DNA from: Harenicola maris
GTDB lineage: Bacteria; Pseudomonadota; Alphaproteobacteria; Rhodobacterales; Rhodobacteraceae
Reading direction: 5' to 3'
Length of the DNA: 64,000 bases
Assembly: GCA_018524345.1 (NCBI GenBank)
Contig: JADQAZ010000002.1
Span: forward strand, 496,001 to 560,000
Position numbers and translations under genes: made by a program. The stretch's first letter is position 1, and each line of letters opens with the position of its first letter. Of this stretch, positions 8,262 through 16,777 are shown in pieces. The notes below the pieces were generated by a model. It saw only the letters and a program-made list of their open reading frames with translations, did no database searches and had not been told where the DNA came from.

Positions 8262-9584
8262 TCAGGCCCCCTGCGCCATGGGCGCGCGCGGCCAGAGCAG
8301 GGTATCGACGCCGAGGCCCCGCCGTAGGGTCAGCCAGAGCCAGGTTTGCGAAGCCAGCATCGACAGGGAGAGTGCCGCGGCATGGCCTGTCGGTGTTGCC
8401 CCGCCGGGGAGAGCGGCGAGGCACACCGCGCAACCCGCAAAGCCCGCGATGCCGATGAGGCGGGCGGTGAGGGTTGCGCCCTCGCGCCCGCATAGGGTTG
8501 CGAGGGTCATGGCCGAGGCTGTGGCCGAGCCGGCGAGCATGCCCGCGCAGAGGATGGCAAGCGTCAGCCCCCCCTGCGGCGCGGCCCAAGGGGCGGCGCA
8601 GAGCAGGGTGAGGGCGATGACGGTGCCGGGGATCAGGGCGATCTGGTTGCCCTCCGCCGAGAGGCGGGCGAGGGCGGCAGCATCGCCGCTTTCATGGGCC
8701 TGCGCCGTGCGGGGGGCGATGACCCATGTGGCCACGCTGACCGGAAGGGCGACGAGATTGGCACAGCGGCGGACGAGGGCGTAGAGCCCGAGGTCGCCCG
8801 CGCCGAGGATCAGCCCGCCAAGCAGGAGGTCAACCTGCGCATAGCCGGTTCCGGCGAGGCTGCTGCCCCAGAAGGTGAGGGTGAGGGGGAGGCTGCGCCC
8901 CTTGGGCGCGATGAGGCGGGCGGCTGATAGGCGTTTGAAGAGGGCGCGGAGGAGGATGGCGCAGAGGGCGGTGTTCAGGATGCAGAAGGTGGTTAGGATG
9001 GTCGTGGGTTCCGCCCTGTCCGCCGCGGTTGCAGTGAGAGCGGCGAGGAAGAGGACCAGCGTGGGCGCCGCATCGCGCAGGACCATCGAGGCATGCATGC
9101 TGCCGCAGGCGCGCAGGATGCAGGCGGCGCAGCCGGTGAGGTGCAGGGTGAAGCCCGCCGCGAGCAGCGCGAGGGCGGGGAGGGGCGGCAGGAGCGGGGA
9201 CAACAGGCCGTAGATCAGGGCGAGCAGGGCCGCGAGAGCGCCGGGCAGGGCGAGGGTGAGAAAGGCGAGGGAGCGGGGGGATATGGGGCGGGCCTCTGTC
9301 CCCGATTTGGAAAGCTCCCGCAGCAGGTAGAGCGGCAGGCCGAGGGACAGCAGCGTGCCCCCGATCATCGCCAGCGCCCATAGGAAAGAGAGCCGTCCGA
9401 AGCCGTCCAGCCCCAGCAGCGCCGCGATTCCCATAAGCGCGGCGAAGTTGCCGCCGACCATGATCGCGCGGCTGGCCAGCCCCGCGAGGGGGAGGGTTTG
9501 GAGTTTGGCGAGGAGGCGGGAGACGGGCGGGTTCCTTTGCGCTGAGTGGCGATTCGCACAGGGAGTTTGGCGGGGCAATTGCAA
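8262..9584 (-). CDS. Polysaccharide flippase (Wzx / MATE-like export protein)
   Basis: About 440 aa with twelve to fourteen hydrophobic segments. It begins in the usual way with a short basic stretch (SRLLAKLQ) before LASRAIMVGGNFAALMG and GLDGFGRLSF, as in Wzx proteins, which move undecaprenyl-linked repeat units to the periplasm. The start is unresolved. The family suggests a start near base 9520, where an AAAGGA ribosome-like site (about 9532-9537) is followed by no ATG, GTG or TTG. I use the in-frame TTG at 9584. An ATG at 9716 would add 44 atypical residues and has no ribosome site. First gene of the minus-strand run, divergent from the Wzc-like gene. Confidence 0.8.
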   Translation of the reverse strand: MQLPRQTPCANRHSAQRNPPVSRLLAKLQTLPLAGLASRAIMVGGNFAALMGIAALLGLDGFGRLSFLWALAMIGGTLLSLGLPLYLLRELSKSGTEARPISPRSLAFLTLALPGALAALLALIYGLLSPLLPPLPALALLAAGFTLHLTGCAACILRACGSMHASMVLRDAAPTLVLFLAALTATAADRAEPTTILTTFCILNTALCAILLRALFKRLSAARLIAPKGRSLPLTLTFWGSSLAGTGYAQVDLLLGGLILGAGDLGLYALVRRCANLVALPVSVATWVIAPRTAQAHESGDAAALARLSAEGNQIALIPGTVIALTLLCAAPWAAPQGGLTLAILCAGMLAGSATASAMTLATLCGREGATLTARLIGIAGFAGCAVCLAALPGGATPTGHAAALSLSMLASQTWLWLTLRRGLGVDTLLWPRAPMAQGA

Positions 9585-9790
9585 GGAAATGGTTAACGGT
9601 TCAGAGATTGTTAGGGGGTTTGAGGGGGCGCTGTTGGCGGGGGTTTTTGGGCGGTTGGCCTGTGGAATAAGGGGGTTCAGCCGTGTTGGACCCTGTAGAA
9701 CGTGGTGAAGGGGCATTAACGAAATTTAAAATGGCTGGGTGGTAGGCCTGAAGGGACGCATGCATTTTTTGCCCGCAGGACCCGTGATTT

Positions 9791-11944
9791 ATGAATTCTC
9801 GCAGCCCGTTTTCGGCCCTTGAGGCCACCCAGTTGGAGCTTGACCCCATTGCGCCGCCAAATCTGCGCCGTGCGCTGCGCCTGCTTTGGACCGGGAAGCT
9901 GACAGTTATGCTTTGTATGTTCCTGTGTTTTGTGGCGGCGGGGTATTACGCCTTTTTCGTCGCCAGCCCGCGCTTTGCCGCGCAGACGACTTTGCAGGTG
10001 CAGACGGGGGGGGCGCCTGCCTTTGATCTGGAGCGGATTGCCACGGGGATTCCGGCGGAGCAGGCGGCGATGAATACGCAAAAGGCCGTTCTGGGATCGC
10101 GGGCCCTGATGGAGCAGGTGGTGGATGATTTGAACCTGATGGAGGACCCGCGTTTCAACCGGCTATTGCAGCCCGAGGCGCCCAATAGCCTGCGCGGTTT
10201 GCGGGGCAAATTGCGGCGGGCGATCACGGGGGAGGCGGCGCCTGACACGACCTCTCCGGCGTTGCAGCGCGAGGGCACGATTGACACCCTGTCGCGGGCG
10301 ATCACGGTGACCTCGGAGCGGGACAGTTATGTTTTGCATCTGCGTGCGGAGACCGGATCGCCGGAGAGTGCGGCGCGGATCGTGAATGCCCTTGCGGCGG
10401 CCTATACCGCCGCGCAGGTGGCGGAAAAGCAGGAGCGGACCGAGGCCGCGGTGACATGGCTGGCCGAGCGGGTTGTGGAGCAGCAGATAGAGCTTGAGGC
10501 GAAGGAGACCCTTGCCAATCGCCGCGCGGCCCAGACGGCGGCGCGGTATGCTGTGGGGCTTGAGGCTTTGACCCAGAATGCGGGGCTGGTTGAGGGCGAT
10601 TTGCTGACATCCGAGGCGGGGCTGGCGCGGGCGCGGGACCGGCTTGCCAGTTTTGACGATGCCTTGGCGGCGGGGGATGCGGATACGGTTGCGGCGGTGG
10701 CCGGTGATGCGACCCTGAGCCGTTTGCTGCGCGGCCCCGGCGGGGCGGATAATGCGCGGGTGACGGAGCAGGCGGCGCTTGTGCGTAAGGATCTGGTGGC
10801 CGAGGTGCAGCGCGAGAGTCGCAATGTGGCGGGCCTTTCGGCGCGGCGGGCGCTGTTGCGCGAGGAGATCGACAGCCAGACGATTGACCGGATGGAAACG
10901 GCGCAGTTACAGCGCGAGGCCACCGCGACGCGGGGCCTTTATGAGAGCCTTTTGGCGCAGTATCAGGAGGCGCGTATTCAGCGCGGGCTCCATCAGCCCG
11001 ATGCGCGGATTTTGACCGTTGCGGCGCCGGGCCGCTATGTCGCGCCGCGCAAGATGTTGATCCTTGGGGTGGCGCTTTTGATTGGCCTTGGCTTGGGGAT
11101 TGCCCTGGTTCTGTTGCGGGAGGGGCTGTCCAATACGCTGCGCTCTACGGCGGAGCTTGAGGAGGCCGTGCATCCGGGGCTTGGGGCGGTGGTTCTGGGG
11201 CAGATCCCCTTTGTGCGGGGGCTTGGGCGCGGGCGGTTTGCGCCCAGTGTGGCCAAACGCGCGACCGAAGGGGCCTTTGCCGAGGCGGTGCGGGGCTTGC
11301 GGACCTCGGTTCTGCTTGAGGGCGGGGGGCCGCAGGTGACCATGTTTACGGCGAGCCATCGGGGCGAGGGAGTGCGCACCCTTGCCAGCGCCCTTGCGCA
11401 TAATCTGTCGGGCCTTGGCCGCGGGCCTGTTGCCCTGATCGAGGCGAACCTGCGGGCGCCGCGTTTGGCGGCGTCACTTGGGCAGGGGGAGCATCCGGGG
11501 CTGGCGGATTATCTTGCCGGAAACTGGGGGCTGGAGGATGTGGTGATGCATGACACGGCCCTTGGGGCCGACTTGATCCCCGCCGGTGAGGCCAAGGGGA
11601 ATCCGGCGGATTTGCTGACCGATGCGCGCTTTGCGAGCTTTGTTGCACAGATGCGCAAGGCCTATGACCAGATCATCATCATCGCCCCGCCTGCCCTGCG
11701 TTTGCCGGATGCCCGACTTGTGGCAGCGCAGGCGGATGCGATGATTTATTGTGCCCGTTGGAACCGCGCTACCGCCGCCGATGTGAACGCCGGTTTGCGC
11801 TGTATGGGGCCTTCTTTTGCCGGGCGGCCCGAGGCTTTGCTCGGCCTCGTGATGACCGCCGCGAACCAGCGGCAGATGCGCCGATTGGGTCTCGGCGCCT
11901 CTGCTGGGGGGTATGCCGCTGCGCCGTATTGGGCGCGGGGATAG
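9791..11944 (+). CDS. Wzc-like polysaccharide co-polymerase with a degenerate BY-kinase domain
   Basis: 717 aa. The Wzz domain has a transmembrane helix at ~38-57, a long periplasmic coiled region, and a second helix (~420-440) following the ARILTVAAPGRY segment. The C-terminal domain is a tyrosine autokinase homologue, but its motifs are altered. Walker A reads ASHRGEGVRT, with Val528 where the catalytic lysine belongs. Walker A' is IEANLR (Glu551, Asn553 for Asp). Walker B is IIIIAPP (Ala632 for Asp). No C-terminal tyrosine cluster is present (only two tyrosines near the end). It likely sets chain length or scaffolds export without ATP-dependent autophosphorylation. The family call is firm; inactivity is inferred from the residues. 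Confidence 0.85.
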   Translation: MNSRSPFSALEATQLELDPIAPPNLRRALRLLWTGKLTVMLCMFLCFVAAGYYAFFVASPRFAAQTTLQVQTGGAPAFDLERIATGIPAEQAAMNTQKAVLGSRALMEQVVDDLNLMEDPRFNRLLQPEAPNSLRGLRGKLRRAITGEAAPDTTSPALQREGTIDTLSRAITVTSERDSYVLHLRAETGSPESAARIVNALAAAYTAAQVAEKQERTEAAVTWLAERVVEQQIELEAKETLANRRAAQTAARYAVGLEALTQNAGLVEGDLLTSEAGLARARDRLASFDDALAAGDADTVAAVAGDATLSRLLRGPGGADNARVTEQAALVRKDLVAEVQRESRNVAGLSARRALLREEIDSQTIDRMETAQLQREATATRGLYESLLAQYQEARIQRGLHQPDARILTVAAPGRYVAPRKMLILGVALLIGLGLGIALVLLREGLSNTLRSTAELEEAVHPGLGAVVLGQIPFVRGLGRGRFAPSVAKRATEGAFAEAVRGLRTSVLLEGGGPQVTMFTASHRGEGVRTLASALAHNLSGLGRGPVALIEANLRAPRLAASLGQGEHPGLADYLAGNWGLEDVVMHDTALGADLIPAGEAKGNPADLLTDARFASFVAQMRKAYDQIIIIAPPALRLPDARLVAAQADAMIYCARWNRATAADVNAGLRCMGPSFAGRPEALLGLVMTAANQRQMRRLGLGASAGGYAAAPYWARG

Positions 11945-11960
11945 CGGCAGACAGGGGCTT

Positions 11961-13565
11961 TCAATCCGGCGCGAGGCTTATGGTTTGACGCGACCACATG
12001 CGCACCGGCTGGCCGCTGGCGAGGGTGATGTCATCGGCGCGGACATAGCCCTTTACCTGCCAGTCAGAGCCTGTTCCGCTGCTTTGCCCGCCGATGTTCG
12101 GGCGCAGAAATCCGGTGACGGATTTGAGGCCGTTGACCGGATCGGTGCCAAAGCCGCAGGCGAACCCCCAGGCAAAGCCCCCCACCGGCGCGGTCACGTC
12201 CAGCCCGAGGGATTTGGGCGAGGACAGGGTGACATCGGGGGCGGATTGGCCGGCGTAGGTGTCCAGATCAATCACGCTGTTGCCATCATGGAGGTGGATG
12301 AGAACGTCGGATTTGGTCTCTCCGTCCCAGCGGACAAAGGGGAGCATGGCGGGATAGAACCATTCCGGCGTGGGCAGGGTTTGCAGGGGCGTGATCGTCA
12401 CGTCCTGATAGATTTGCCCGGGCAGGATGCGGCGGGTCAGGGTGCAATCGGCGAGGGCGCCTGCGGTGGGATGGCCCCACTGCGAGGTTTCGGTCATGTC
12501 GATGGCCGCGCCTGCGGTGATGCCGGTGCCGGTTGTGGCGGGCGTCCATGGCGCACCGTCGAGGGTGATGCTGCGCGATTGCAGGGCCTCGCCGCCGTGG
12601 GTTTGGCCGCCGTATTCCACCGTTTGGCCACCGACCTCTATCCGCGCGGCGTATTCCCGTTCGGAGGCGTAATCGAGGGTGGAAAAGTCATGGTAGGTGC
12701 TGCGCACATCGGCGCGCCATTCCATCGCCCCGTCCGAGGCGATGCCATTGCCATGGGTGGGTGGCGCGGTGCCGCTTGGGCCATTGGAACGGGCGGCGTA
12801 AAAGATGCCGTTGTGTTGCACCTCTTGCCCCGCGGCATAGGTGATTTCCGGCTCCCAGAAGGGGGGCTGGATGCGGCTGTCATCCAGCCCGCCGGTGATG
12901 GCCACGGCCTCCAGCTGCACGGTGTTGCCGCCGGGGCTGGCGCTGCCGCCCGGAGTGACGGTGATGGTGTGGCTGCCTGTCAGGCCGCTGGCCACGCGCA
13001 TCACAAGGCGGCGGGTCAGGTTGGTGCTGTGGTAGGTTGAAAACGCCTTGAACCCGAGGTCGGCGGGATCGCCGATTTCGTTGACGAGGGTTTGCGCGCC
13101 GTCGATATCCACGCGGGCAAAGCCGCCCGAGGTGCGGCCCGTGTAGATGATGAACAGGTCATAGGGCGCGGCGCGATCCACCGTTACGCTGGCCGAGGCG
13201 GCGGTGCTTGAGGCGCTGATGGCGCGGTTGCCCGTATAGCTTTCGAGCAGGCCGGAGCCGGAGGATTGCAGCTGCCCCCATGACCCTGTCAGGGTCAAGT
13301 CGGCCACGGGATAGACCTTGCGCAGGGGCACGGCGCGGGTTTCGCGCCATGAATACCGCGAGGTCGGATCGTCCGCGTCATAGCGGCAGCACAGGGCGAG
13401 GCCGTCTGCGACCTCTGTCCAGACGTGAAGCGCGCCTTCGGAGGCCGCCTGAAGGCCGACGCGGGTGCCGCTGCCGGGGCGGAAATAGGCCGCGAGCGGG
13501 GAGGGCGCACCGGACAGGGACATGCCGCTGCCCAATGCGCCAAGCGAAAGCGAGGTGGCATCCAT
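11961..13565 (-). CDS. ghsB: Probable GTA head-spike fibre (GhsB / Rcc01080-like)
   Basis: 534 aa without signal peptide or membrane segment, rich in Gly, Ser and Thr and predicted mostly beta. A galactose-binding-like sandwich is suggested around 95-225. Residues ~237-283 have the aromatic/glycine pattern of CBM5/12 modules (FWEPEITYAAGQEV, GIFYAARSNGPSG, closing MEW). It follows the spike-base gene by three bases. In Rhodobacter capsulatus the same pair (rcc01079/rcc01080) makes the GTA head spikes that bind recipient capsule. The fibre call rests on that pairing, domain style and size. Another carbohydrate-binding surface protein is the alternative. Confidence 0.68.
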   Translation of the reverse strand: MDATSLSLGALGSGMSLSGAPSPLAAYFRPGSGTRVGLQAASEGALHVWTEVADGLALCCRYDADDPTSRYSWRETRAVPLRKVYPVADLTLTGSWGQLQSSGSGLLESYTGNRAISASSTAASASVTVDRAAPYDLFIIYTGRTSGGFARVDIDGAQTLVNEIGDPADLGFKAFSTYHSTNLTRRLVMRVASGLTGSHTITVTPGGSASPGGNTVQLEAVAITGGLDDSRIQPPFWEPEITYAAGQEVQHNGIFYAARSNGPSGTAPPTHGNGIASDGAMEWRADVRSTYHDFSTLDYASEREYAARIEVGGQTVEYGGQTHGGEALQSRSITLDGAPWTPATTGTGITAGAAIDMTETSQWGHPTAGALADCTLTRRILPGQIYQDVTITPLQTLPTPEWFYPAMLPFVRWDGETKSDVLIHLHDGNSVIDLDTYAGQSAPDVTLSSPKSLGLDVTAPVGGFAWGFACGFGTDPVNGLKSVTGFLRPNIGGQSSGTGSDWQVKGYVRADDITLASGQPVRMWSRQTISLAPD

Positions 13566-13568
13566 GGA

Positions 13569-13826
13569 TTACACCCAGGCGATCAGCTGTGCGGTGGTGC
13601 CGGTGGCTTTGACGCGGCGGGCGCGCAGGGGCAGGGTGGTGCCTGCGGTCAGGTCATAGGACAGCTCTGTGCCGGAGCGATCGACCAGAACGGCGGTGCC
13701 CGATGCGCTGACGTAGAGGGCGCGGGGGACAGGCGAGAGGTCTGCCGTGTCGGATGGGGTGATGGCGTAGTGGGTTTCGGCAGGGGATGTAAGCGTGCGC
13801 TGCATGGCGGCGAAAGTGTCGGACAT
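13569..13826 (-). CDS. ghsA: GTA head-spike base protein (GhsA / Rcc01079-like)
   Basis: 85 aa. The pattern SPAETHYAITPSD, PRALYVSASGTAVL, LPLRARRVKATGT, AQLIAWV is the compact beta fold of the spike-base family named after R. capsulatus Rcc01079. In the GTA particle this protein forms the oligomeric base that seats the fibre on the head. ATG start with a near-perfect AAAGGAGG ribosome site seven bases upstream, consistent with strong translation. It lies between the priming sugar transferase and the fibre gene. No other GTA structural genes are in the window. Confidence 0.75.
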   Translation of the reverse strand: MSDTFAAMQRTLTSPAETHYAITPSDTADLSPVPRALYVSASGTAVLVDRSGTELSYDLTAGTTLPLRARRVKATGTTAQLIAWV

Positions 13827-13901
13827 GGGAAGCCTCCTTTAGGGTCAAGAAGGCGCAGACTTACGGCTGCAAGGGTTAGCAAGGCGTTGGCCCTGCGTGC
13901 G

Positions 13902-14552
13902 CTATGCGCCCTTGCGCTGCAACACCACCATGATGGTGCGCCATGTGATCCAGAGGTCAAGCGAGAGCGAGGCGTTGCGGATATAGTAGAGATCCGCCGC
14001 CACCTTGCGCCGCACGCCGCCGAGGTTTTCGACATAGCCGACCTCTGTTTGCGCGAAGCCGCTGATCCCGGGGAGGACGGAAAGACGCTGGCTGTAGCCG
14101 CCCACGGCGCGGCAATAGGCCTGCGCCTGCTCAAAGCTGTCGGGGCGGGGGCCGATCAGGGTCATTTCACCGCGCAGGACGTTGATGATTTGCGGCAGCT
14201 CATCAAGGCGGGTTTTGCGCAGGGCACGGGTGAAGACCGACAGGCGGTTCTGTTCCAGCCCGTCGAGGGCGCCGCGTTGTTTGGTGGCGGGGGCCATGGT
14301 GCGGAATTTCCACGCGCTGAAGGGGAGGCCGCCTTGGCCCATGCGGGTTTGGACGAAGAAGAGCGGGCCGGGGTTGAGCAGCGGGTTGAGCAGCAGCAGC
14401 GCGAGGGCGGTCAGGGTGAGCGGCAGGATCAGCAGGGCACCGAGGCACAGGTCAAAGGCGCGTTTGGTGATCCTGTAGCTGGGCAGGGAGAGGCGCGGGC
14501 TGATCGAGACGGTTGTGATATTCGCGTAGAGTGCAGGCGGTGTTTGTGCCAT
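13902..14552 (-). CDS. Undecaprenyl-phosphate sugar phosphotransferase (WcaJ/ExoY type)
   Basis: 216 aa, the short catalytic form. The signature runs from KRAFDLCLGALLILPL (re-entrant membrane helix) through GPLFFVQTRMGQGG, WKFRTM, RKTRLDELPQIINVLRGEM, LIGPRPD and LPGISGFAQ. It starts repeat-unit synthesis by moving a sugar-1-phosphate from a UDP-sugar to undecaprenyl phosphate on the inner membrane. It is the first gene of the minus-strand group priming enzyme, spike base, spike fibre, and has two CtrA-like boxes upstream. A second priming enzyme is at 28482, so two separate polymers are plausible. Confidence 0.9.
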   Translation of the reverse strand: MAQTPPALYANITTVSISPRLSLPSYRITKRAFDLCLGALLILPLTLTALALLLLNPLLNPGPLFFVQTRMGQGGLPFSAWKFRTMAPATKQRGALDGLEQNRLSVFTRALRKTRLDELPQIINVLRGEMTLIGPRPDSFEQAQAYCRAVGGYSQRLSVLPGISGFAQTEVGYVENLGGVRRKVAADLYYIRNASLSLDLWITWRTIMVVLQRKGA

Positions 14553-14598
14553 TTCGGCCCCCGATGAAGCAGAGGAAACAGGCGCTCCCTTGGGCGGG

Positions 14599-14650
14599 TT
14601 AACCCTTCCTTACTTCATTGCTAGGGGCGACATGTTTAACGACACGTTAA
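14599..14650. promoter_or_regulatory. Two CtrA-like boxes upstream of the priming transferase and spike genes
   Basis: 14636-14650 is a perfect TTAAC-N5-GTTAA. 14599-14613 is TTAA-N7-TTAC, one base off. They lie ~47-98 bases upstream of the minus-strand start at 14552. In Rhodobacterales CtrA is required for GTA production, so placement before spike genes is notable. Direct binding is inference. Confidence 0.6.
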
Positions 14651-14709
14651 TCTGCGGGTAATGAGGCGAATTTAGATAAAATTATTTATTAACAATGGTT
14701 AACGTGGGC

Positions 14710-14737
14710 CTGGCACCCCCAGATGTAGGGGTGCCAG
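14710..14737 (-). terminator. Terminator after the sugar ABC ATPase gene
   Basis: A perfect 10-bp inverted repeat, CTGGCACCCC (14710-14719) and GGGGTGCCAG (14728-14737) with an 8-base loop, lies six bases past the minus-strand stop. The following minus-strand bases are AT-rich but lack a clean T-tract. Confidence 0.6.
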
Positions 14738-14743
14738 AGGGCG

Positions 14744-15805
14744 TTACCGCAAGCGTGCTTCGGTTTTCGCGTCAAAGAACATGGCGTCCTCGGCGGCGAA
14801 GCTGACCTTGACGGGCGCGCCGGATTTAACCTCGGATTCGCCGCGGCTTTCGACGATCACGCGCTCGCCTGTTTTGGTGTCGAGGTAGTCATAGGCGACG
14901 CCGCCCAGATGCTCGCGCAGGCCGAGGGTGGTGGTGCCGTCCCCTGCGGAGAGGGTGATGTTCTGCGGGCGGACGCCGATGGTGACGGGCTGGCCCGCCG
15001 CCGGAAGGGCGACATCCGTGGCGACGATCATATCGTCCAGCGCGGGGATGCGGACGCCCGCGCCCTCGACCACGGCCTCCATGAAGTTCATGCTGGGCGA
15101 GCCGATGAAGCCCGCGACGAATTTATTGTCGGGGTCGTTATAAAGGCCAAGGGGGCTGCCGACCTGTTCGATCACACCGGCGCGCAGGACGACGATTTTG
15201 TCGGCCAGTGTCATGGCCTCGACCTGATCATGGGTGACGTAGATCATGGTCGCGCCGATTTCCTTGTGCAACCGGGCGATTTCCACGCGCATATCGACGC
15301 GCAATTCGGCGTCGAGGTTTGAGAGAGGCTCGTCGAAGAGAAAGACCTCTGGCCCGCGGACGATGGCGCGGCCGATGGCGACGCGTTGGCGTTGACCGCC
15401 CGAAAGGGCCTTGGGCTTGCGTTCGAGGTAGTCGTCCAGTTTGAGGATGCGGCTGGCCTCACCCACACGTTCGGTGATCTCCGCCTTGGCGACACCGTTC
15501 ATTTTCAGGCCAAAGCCCATGTTTTCCGCCACGGTCATATGCGGGTAGAGCGCGTAGGTTTGGAACACCATGGCGATGCCGCGTTCGGCGGGGTCGGCGC
15601 GGGTGACATCGCGCGATCCGATTTCGATCACGCCATCTGTGGTTTCCTCGAGCCCCGCGATCATCCGCAGCAGGGTGGATTTGCCGCAACCGGAGGGGCC
15701 GACAAAGACGCAGAATTCGCCATGATCAATCGTAAGGTCGATGCCATGGATAACCTGCGTTTCGCCGTAGCGTTTGATGGCATTTTTAAGTGTGACGCCT
15801 GACAT
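14744..15805 (-). CDS. Sugar ABC transporter ATP-binding protein (MalK/UgpC family)
   Basis: 353 aa. Walker [11 protein letters not shown]-loop FQTYALYP, signature ALSGGQRQR, Walker [13 protein letters not shown] and the switch His in YVTHDQ are all intact. The C-terminal ~115 residues form the regulatory OB-fold domain of the MalK/UgpC class. It powers sugar import for the binding protein and permeases encoded across the IclR gene at 16778-19925. Ribosome site AGGGAAG precedes the ATG. It is co-oriented with the regulator gene 50 bases upstream, so the two probably share a transcript. Confidence 0.92.
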   Translation of the reverse strand: MSGVTLKNAIKRYGETQVIHGIDLTIDHGEFCVFVGPSGCGKSTLLRMIAGLEETTDGVIEIGSRDVTRADPAERGIAMVFQTYALYPHMTVAENMGFGLKMNGVAKAEITERVGEASRILKLDDYLERKPKALSGGQRQRVAIGRAIVRGPEVFLFDEPLSNLDAELRVDMRVEIARLHKEIGATMIYVTHDQVEAMTLADKIVVLRAGVIEQVGSPLGLYNDPDNKFVAGFIGSPSMNFMEAVVEGAGVRIPALDDMIVATDVALPAAGQPVTIGVRPQNITLSAGDGTTTLGLREHLGGVAYDYLDTKTGERVIVESRGESEVKSGAPVKVSFAAEDAMFFDAKTEARLR

Positions 15806-15855
15806 TTTCTCTTCCCTTTGTCGTTGCCCGCACGCGGCGGGCCTTGGTCCGGTTG

Positions 15856-16635
15856 TTAGGTTGGAAACTGCCAGACCTCGGCAGTTTCGGCGATTTTGAT
15901 GGCGGTGGATTGCACCTTGGGGCGCAGATCGCTCAGCTGTTCGAGGGACTGCCGCGAGGTGGATGTGGTGACGGAGAGGGCACCCAGAACGCGGCCCCCC
16001 TCTGTCAGGATCGGGGCGGCGATACAGATGATGCCGGGTTCGTGTTCCTCGCGGTCGAAGGCGACGCCTTCGCTGCGGATTTCGTCTAGCTCTGCCTCAA
16101 GCGCTTCGGTTGTGGTGAGCGTTGTGTTCGTGTGGCGAAAGAAGGCCTGTTGGTTGATCGCGTTCTGGCGGGCCTCACCCTCCAGATGGGCCATGATCGC
16201 CTTGCCCACACCGGTGCAATAGCCGGGGCCGACCTTGCCCGCCTGCGAGAACATTTCGATTGGGTCCACGGCGTTGCGTTTGTCGACATAGAGGACCTGC
16301 CCGCGGTCCATCTGCGCGAGGTGCACCGTTTCGCCGACAGCGGCGGCAAGGGCATCGAGGTGCGGGCGGGCGATGGGAGCGAGGCTGCTTTGGCGCCATG
16401 CGAAATGGGCAAGACGCACGAGGCGCAGGCCGGGGGAATAGGTTTGCCGGGCCTCATCATAGGCCAGCATTCCCTGATTCGTGAGGGTTTGCAGAAGGCG
16501 GTAGAGCGTGGCCTTGGGGTGGGGCGACATGGCCAGCAGTTCGGTGAACCGGACGGGGCGGCCAAGTTCGGCCACCATGTCCAGTGTTTCCAGGGCTTTG
16601 CCCACTGTTCCATCGCTGGATGCAGGTTTGTTCAT
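15856..16635 (-). CDS. IclR-family transcriptional regulator of the galactoside genes
   Basis: 259 aa from ATG at 16635, preceded by the strong ribosome site GGAGGGA. The N-terminal winged helix ([23 protein letters not shown]) is followed by the IclR effector domain ([39 protein letters not shown]). Divergent from the binding-protein gene, it most likely controls both directions from the 142-base gap, which holds a palindrome. The effector is probably a galactose-derived metabolite, by context only. A longer reading upstream lacks the ribosome site and runs into the divergent promoter. Confidence 0.9.
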   Translation of the reverse strand: MNKPASSDGTVGKALETLDMVAELGRPVRFTELLAMSPHPKATLYRLLQTLTNQGMLAYDEARQTYSPGLRLVRLAHFAWRQSSLAPIARPHLDALAAAVGETVHLAQMDRGQVLYVDKRNAVDPIEMFSQAGKVGPGYCTGVGKAIMAHLEGEARQNAINQQAFFRHTNTTLTTTEALEAELDEIRSEGVAFDREEHEPGIICIAAPILTEGGRVLGALSVTTSTSRQSLEQLSDLRPKVQSTAIKIAETAEVWQFPT

Positions 16636-16726
16636 CGTTCCCTCCCCGGACCGCTTTGGTCCGCCCCAAATGGAAACAGTTGACACCATGCGAGGTCTCA
16701 CCCATTGTTCCATTAGTTGGGAAATG

Positions 16727-16743
16727 GTTTCATTATTTGAAAC
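16727..16743. promoter_or_regulatory. Palindromic candidate operator for the IclR regulator
   Basis: GTTTCA (16727-16732), five bases, TGAAAC (16738-16743), a perfect dyad in the gap between the divergent iclR-type gene and the binding-protein gene. It lies 35 bases upstream of the latter's ATG. The size fits IclR operators. The binding assignment is inference. Confidence 0.5.
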
Positions 16744-16777
16744 ATATGTCAACGCGAACGACATAAGGGAGGATACT

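Noticed and set aside
14689-14702. A third TTAA pair near 14690 as another CtrA box
   Set aside because: The spacer is six bases, not seven. A similar six-base pair at 9716-9729 was also set aside.
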